Positions 21,593 to 22,496 of a stretch of DNA of 22,496 bases are shown one piece after another (the first letter of the stretch is position 1; every line of letters starts with the position of its first letter). The position numbers and the translations under genes were made by a program. The stretch is from CAKVLS01 sp045638465. GTDB lineage: Bacteria > Bacillota > Clostridia > Christensenellales > UBA1242. The stretch lies in the NCBI GenBank assembly GCA_045638465.1, contig JAZUBK010000045.1, positions 1-22,496 of the forward strand, read 5' to 3'. The notes beneath the pieces were generated by a model. That model searched no databases, was not told the DNA's origin, and saw only the letters and a list, made by a program, of their open reading frames with translations.

Positions 21593-21612
21593 GAAAACAT
21601 AGGGGAAAAGAG

Positions 21613-22272
21613 ATGAAATTTATTGATGATAAAAGCAAGAATTTAAAGTGGTATAATAGAAATTATTTTTATATTGGAACAATTATTGTGATTGTGGTAA
21701 ATATACTTTTATTTAAATTTTTAGGAAATAACTATGCTAAAGATATCGGTGGACAGCACGTATGGAATGGCGTGTTTGACATTAGCAATATGTTAAGGTC
21801 TTTTGTTGATGTTTTTGTTCATGGAGATTGGCAACATGTACTTTTAAATATGTTGTGTTTTGCTTTTTGTGGAATATATATGGAAAGAAAATTTGGCACA
21901 ATTAATTTTATATTAATCATTTTAGGATTTTCATTTTTGGCGGGTAATATTACAACTGCAGCAAGAAACACAGTAAATCATTATGGTGCATCAGGTTTAA
22001 TTTATTTTTGTTATGCATATATCATTTTAGATTATATTTTTTGCTTTATTCAAAAGAATCAAAACAATAAAACCAACATTATACTTGGAGCAATTATATT
22101 ATTATTTATATACGTGGCAATGTCTTGTAATGTTGAAAATACTTTAAGGTTTATGTTTTACCCTTATGATTTAATTTATAATGCAGCCCACTATTCTTCA
22201 TTTTTTGAGGGAATTATTGTGACATTGATGATTAAACTGGGCCAATTTAATAAAAAAGAGAAAGAATATTAA
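21613..22272 (+). CDS. Rhomboid-family intramembrane serine protease
   Basis: The 219-aa protein has about six membrane segments and the rhomboid active site: HGDWQHVLLNM (70-80, with His75 and Asn79 of the H-x-x-x-N motif), catalytic Ser127 in GASG (125-128) and catalytic His193 in the last helix (NAAHYSSFFEG). It should cleave single-pass membrane proteins within the bilayer. It lacks the TPR or zinc domains seen in some relatives. AGGGGA at 21601-21606 sets the ATG. It is transcribed from its own promoter and is not part of the dcw unit. The substrate is unknown; a 43-aa single-TM peptide lies directly downstream. Confidence 0.87.
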   Translation: MKFIDDKSKNLKWYNRNYFYIGTIIVIVVNILLFKFLGNNYAKDIGGQHVWNGVFDISNMLRSFVDVFVHGDWQHVLLNMLCFAFCGIYMERKFGTINFILIILGFSFLAGNITTAARNTVNHYGASGLIYFCYAYIILDYIFCFIQKNQNNKTNIILGAIILLFIYVAMSCNVENTLRFMFYPYDLIYNAAHYSSFFEGIIVTLMIKLGQFNKKEKEY

Positions 22273-22290
22273 ATCATAGTGTAATAACTT

Positions 22291-22422
22291 ATGTTAACAG
22301 GCCTTATTCGTAAAGCAAGACTGTTACTTCCGTTTATCTTGGCAGGGGCTATAAGCCTGATAGCCTTTCTATGGGCGATACTAACTATAAATAAATCTCA
22401 AAAAAGATATATGTGGGGATAA
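22291..22422 (+). CDS. Possible 43-aa single-TM peptide
   Basis: A 43-codon frame encodes a basic N-terminus (RKAR, residues 7-10), one strong membrane helix (about 11-33, with Pro14 and an Ala-Gly-Ala at 18-20) and a basic tail (KSQKR). The plan is that of a bitopic mini-protein. Against it: no Shine-Dalgarno sequence precedes the ATG, and 22291-22380 has 39 G+C in 90 nt (43%), above the AT-rich rhomboid gene next to it. That can mark a structured RNA instead. A short hairpin (GGCTAT 22347-22352 with ATAGCC 22360-22365) and another (TAACAG 22295-22300 with CTGTTA 22321-22326) are present. It is followed closely by a terminator. Function unknown. Confidence 0.35.
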   Translation: MLTGLIRKARLLLPFILAGAISLIAFLWAILTINKSQKRYMWG

Positions 22423-22436
22423 TTACATATTTATAA

Positions 22437-22471
22437 AAAACAACAGAATGTATGACTCTGTTGTTTTTTTT
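22437..22471 (+). terminator. Strong terminator downstream of the rhomboid region
   Basis: AACAACAGA (22439-22447) pairs perfectly with TCTGTTGTT (22457-22465), has a 9-nt loop, then T at 22464-22471. The A-tract on the other side would also allow termination of minus-strand transcripts. Confidence 0.88.
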
Positions 22472-22483
22472 ATACTTATTTAT

Positions 22484-22489
22484 TTGACA
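22484..22489 (+). promoter_or_regulatory. Probable -35 box of the next gene's promoter, cut by the window edge
   Basis: A perfect TTGACA follows the terminator. Its -10 would lie beyond the end of the window. Confidence 0.35.
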
Positions 22490-22496
22490 AAAGTGC

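Noticed and set aside
1..22496. tRNA, rRNA, CRISPR array, insertion sequence, prophage or integrase genes
   Set aside because: No cloverleaf, rRNA segment, regularly spaced repeats, transposase, integrase or phage gene was seen on either strand.

Overview
The window is a piece of an AT-rich, gene-dense chromosome from a Gram-positive bacterium, most likely a member of the Clostridia (Bacillota). This rests on strong AGGAGG-type ribosome binding sites, frequent GTG/TTG starts, SepF, a Firmicutes-type mraZ-rsmH-ftsL-pbp-murE-mraY-murD-ftsW cluster, a MurE with the meso-diaminopimelate motif DNPR, and a tig-clpP-clpX-engB operon. I see no rRNA, tRNA, insertion sequence, prophage, integrase or CRISPR array. 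Species-level placement cannot be made from this sequence alone.

Layout. 1-2728: sepF, then lspA and an RluA-family pseudouridine synthase, then two small unrecognised membrane proteins. 2729-6840: a well-marked promoter drives trigger factor, ClpP, ClpX and the ribosome-assembly GTPase EngB, ending in a terminator whose 5' arm lies in the engB coding sequence. 6841-8350: a cysteine-containing, beta-rich protein with a possible mother-cell sporulation promoter, then a calcineurin-like metallophosphoesterase. 8351-12500: an accessory region. It holds a minus-strand unknown gene under a perfect TTGACA-17-TATAAT promoter, a minus-strand pair (condensation-like acyltransferase and zinc-ribbon membrane protein of the DUF6320 type), and a divergent HSL-type alpha/beta hydrolase. 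12500-21580: the division and cell wall (dcw) cluster, headed by a three-repeat MraZ box and divided by a terminator plus new promoter between the penicillin-binding protein and murE. 21580-22496: a rhomboid protease, a possible 43-residue single-TM peptide (or a structured RNA) in a locally GC-rich segment, a terminator and the -35 box of the next promoter.

How the genes work together. The dcw part makes the lipid-linked peptidoglycan precursor (MurE, MurD, MraY) and polymerises and cross-links it at the septum (FtsW with the class B PBP, positioned by an FtsL-like protein). SepF tethers FtsZ to the membrane. MraZ probably represses its own operon. murF, murG, ftsQ, ftsA and ftsZ are not in the window, so the cluster is incomplete. 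The tig-clp-engB operon covers nascent-chain folding, ATP-dependent proteolysis and 50S assembly.

The best candidates for something undescribed are the acyltransferase/DUF6320/hydrolase trio with its shared 242-bp divergent control region, and the rhomboid plus 43-aa membrane peptide. A recurring pattern in which an extended -10 box sits only 6-10 nt upstream of the Shine-Dalgarno sequence is also notable. No gap longer than 300 bases lacks a gene.
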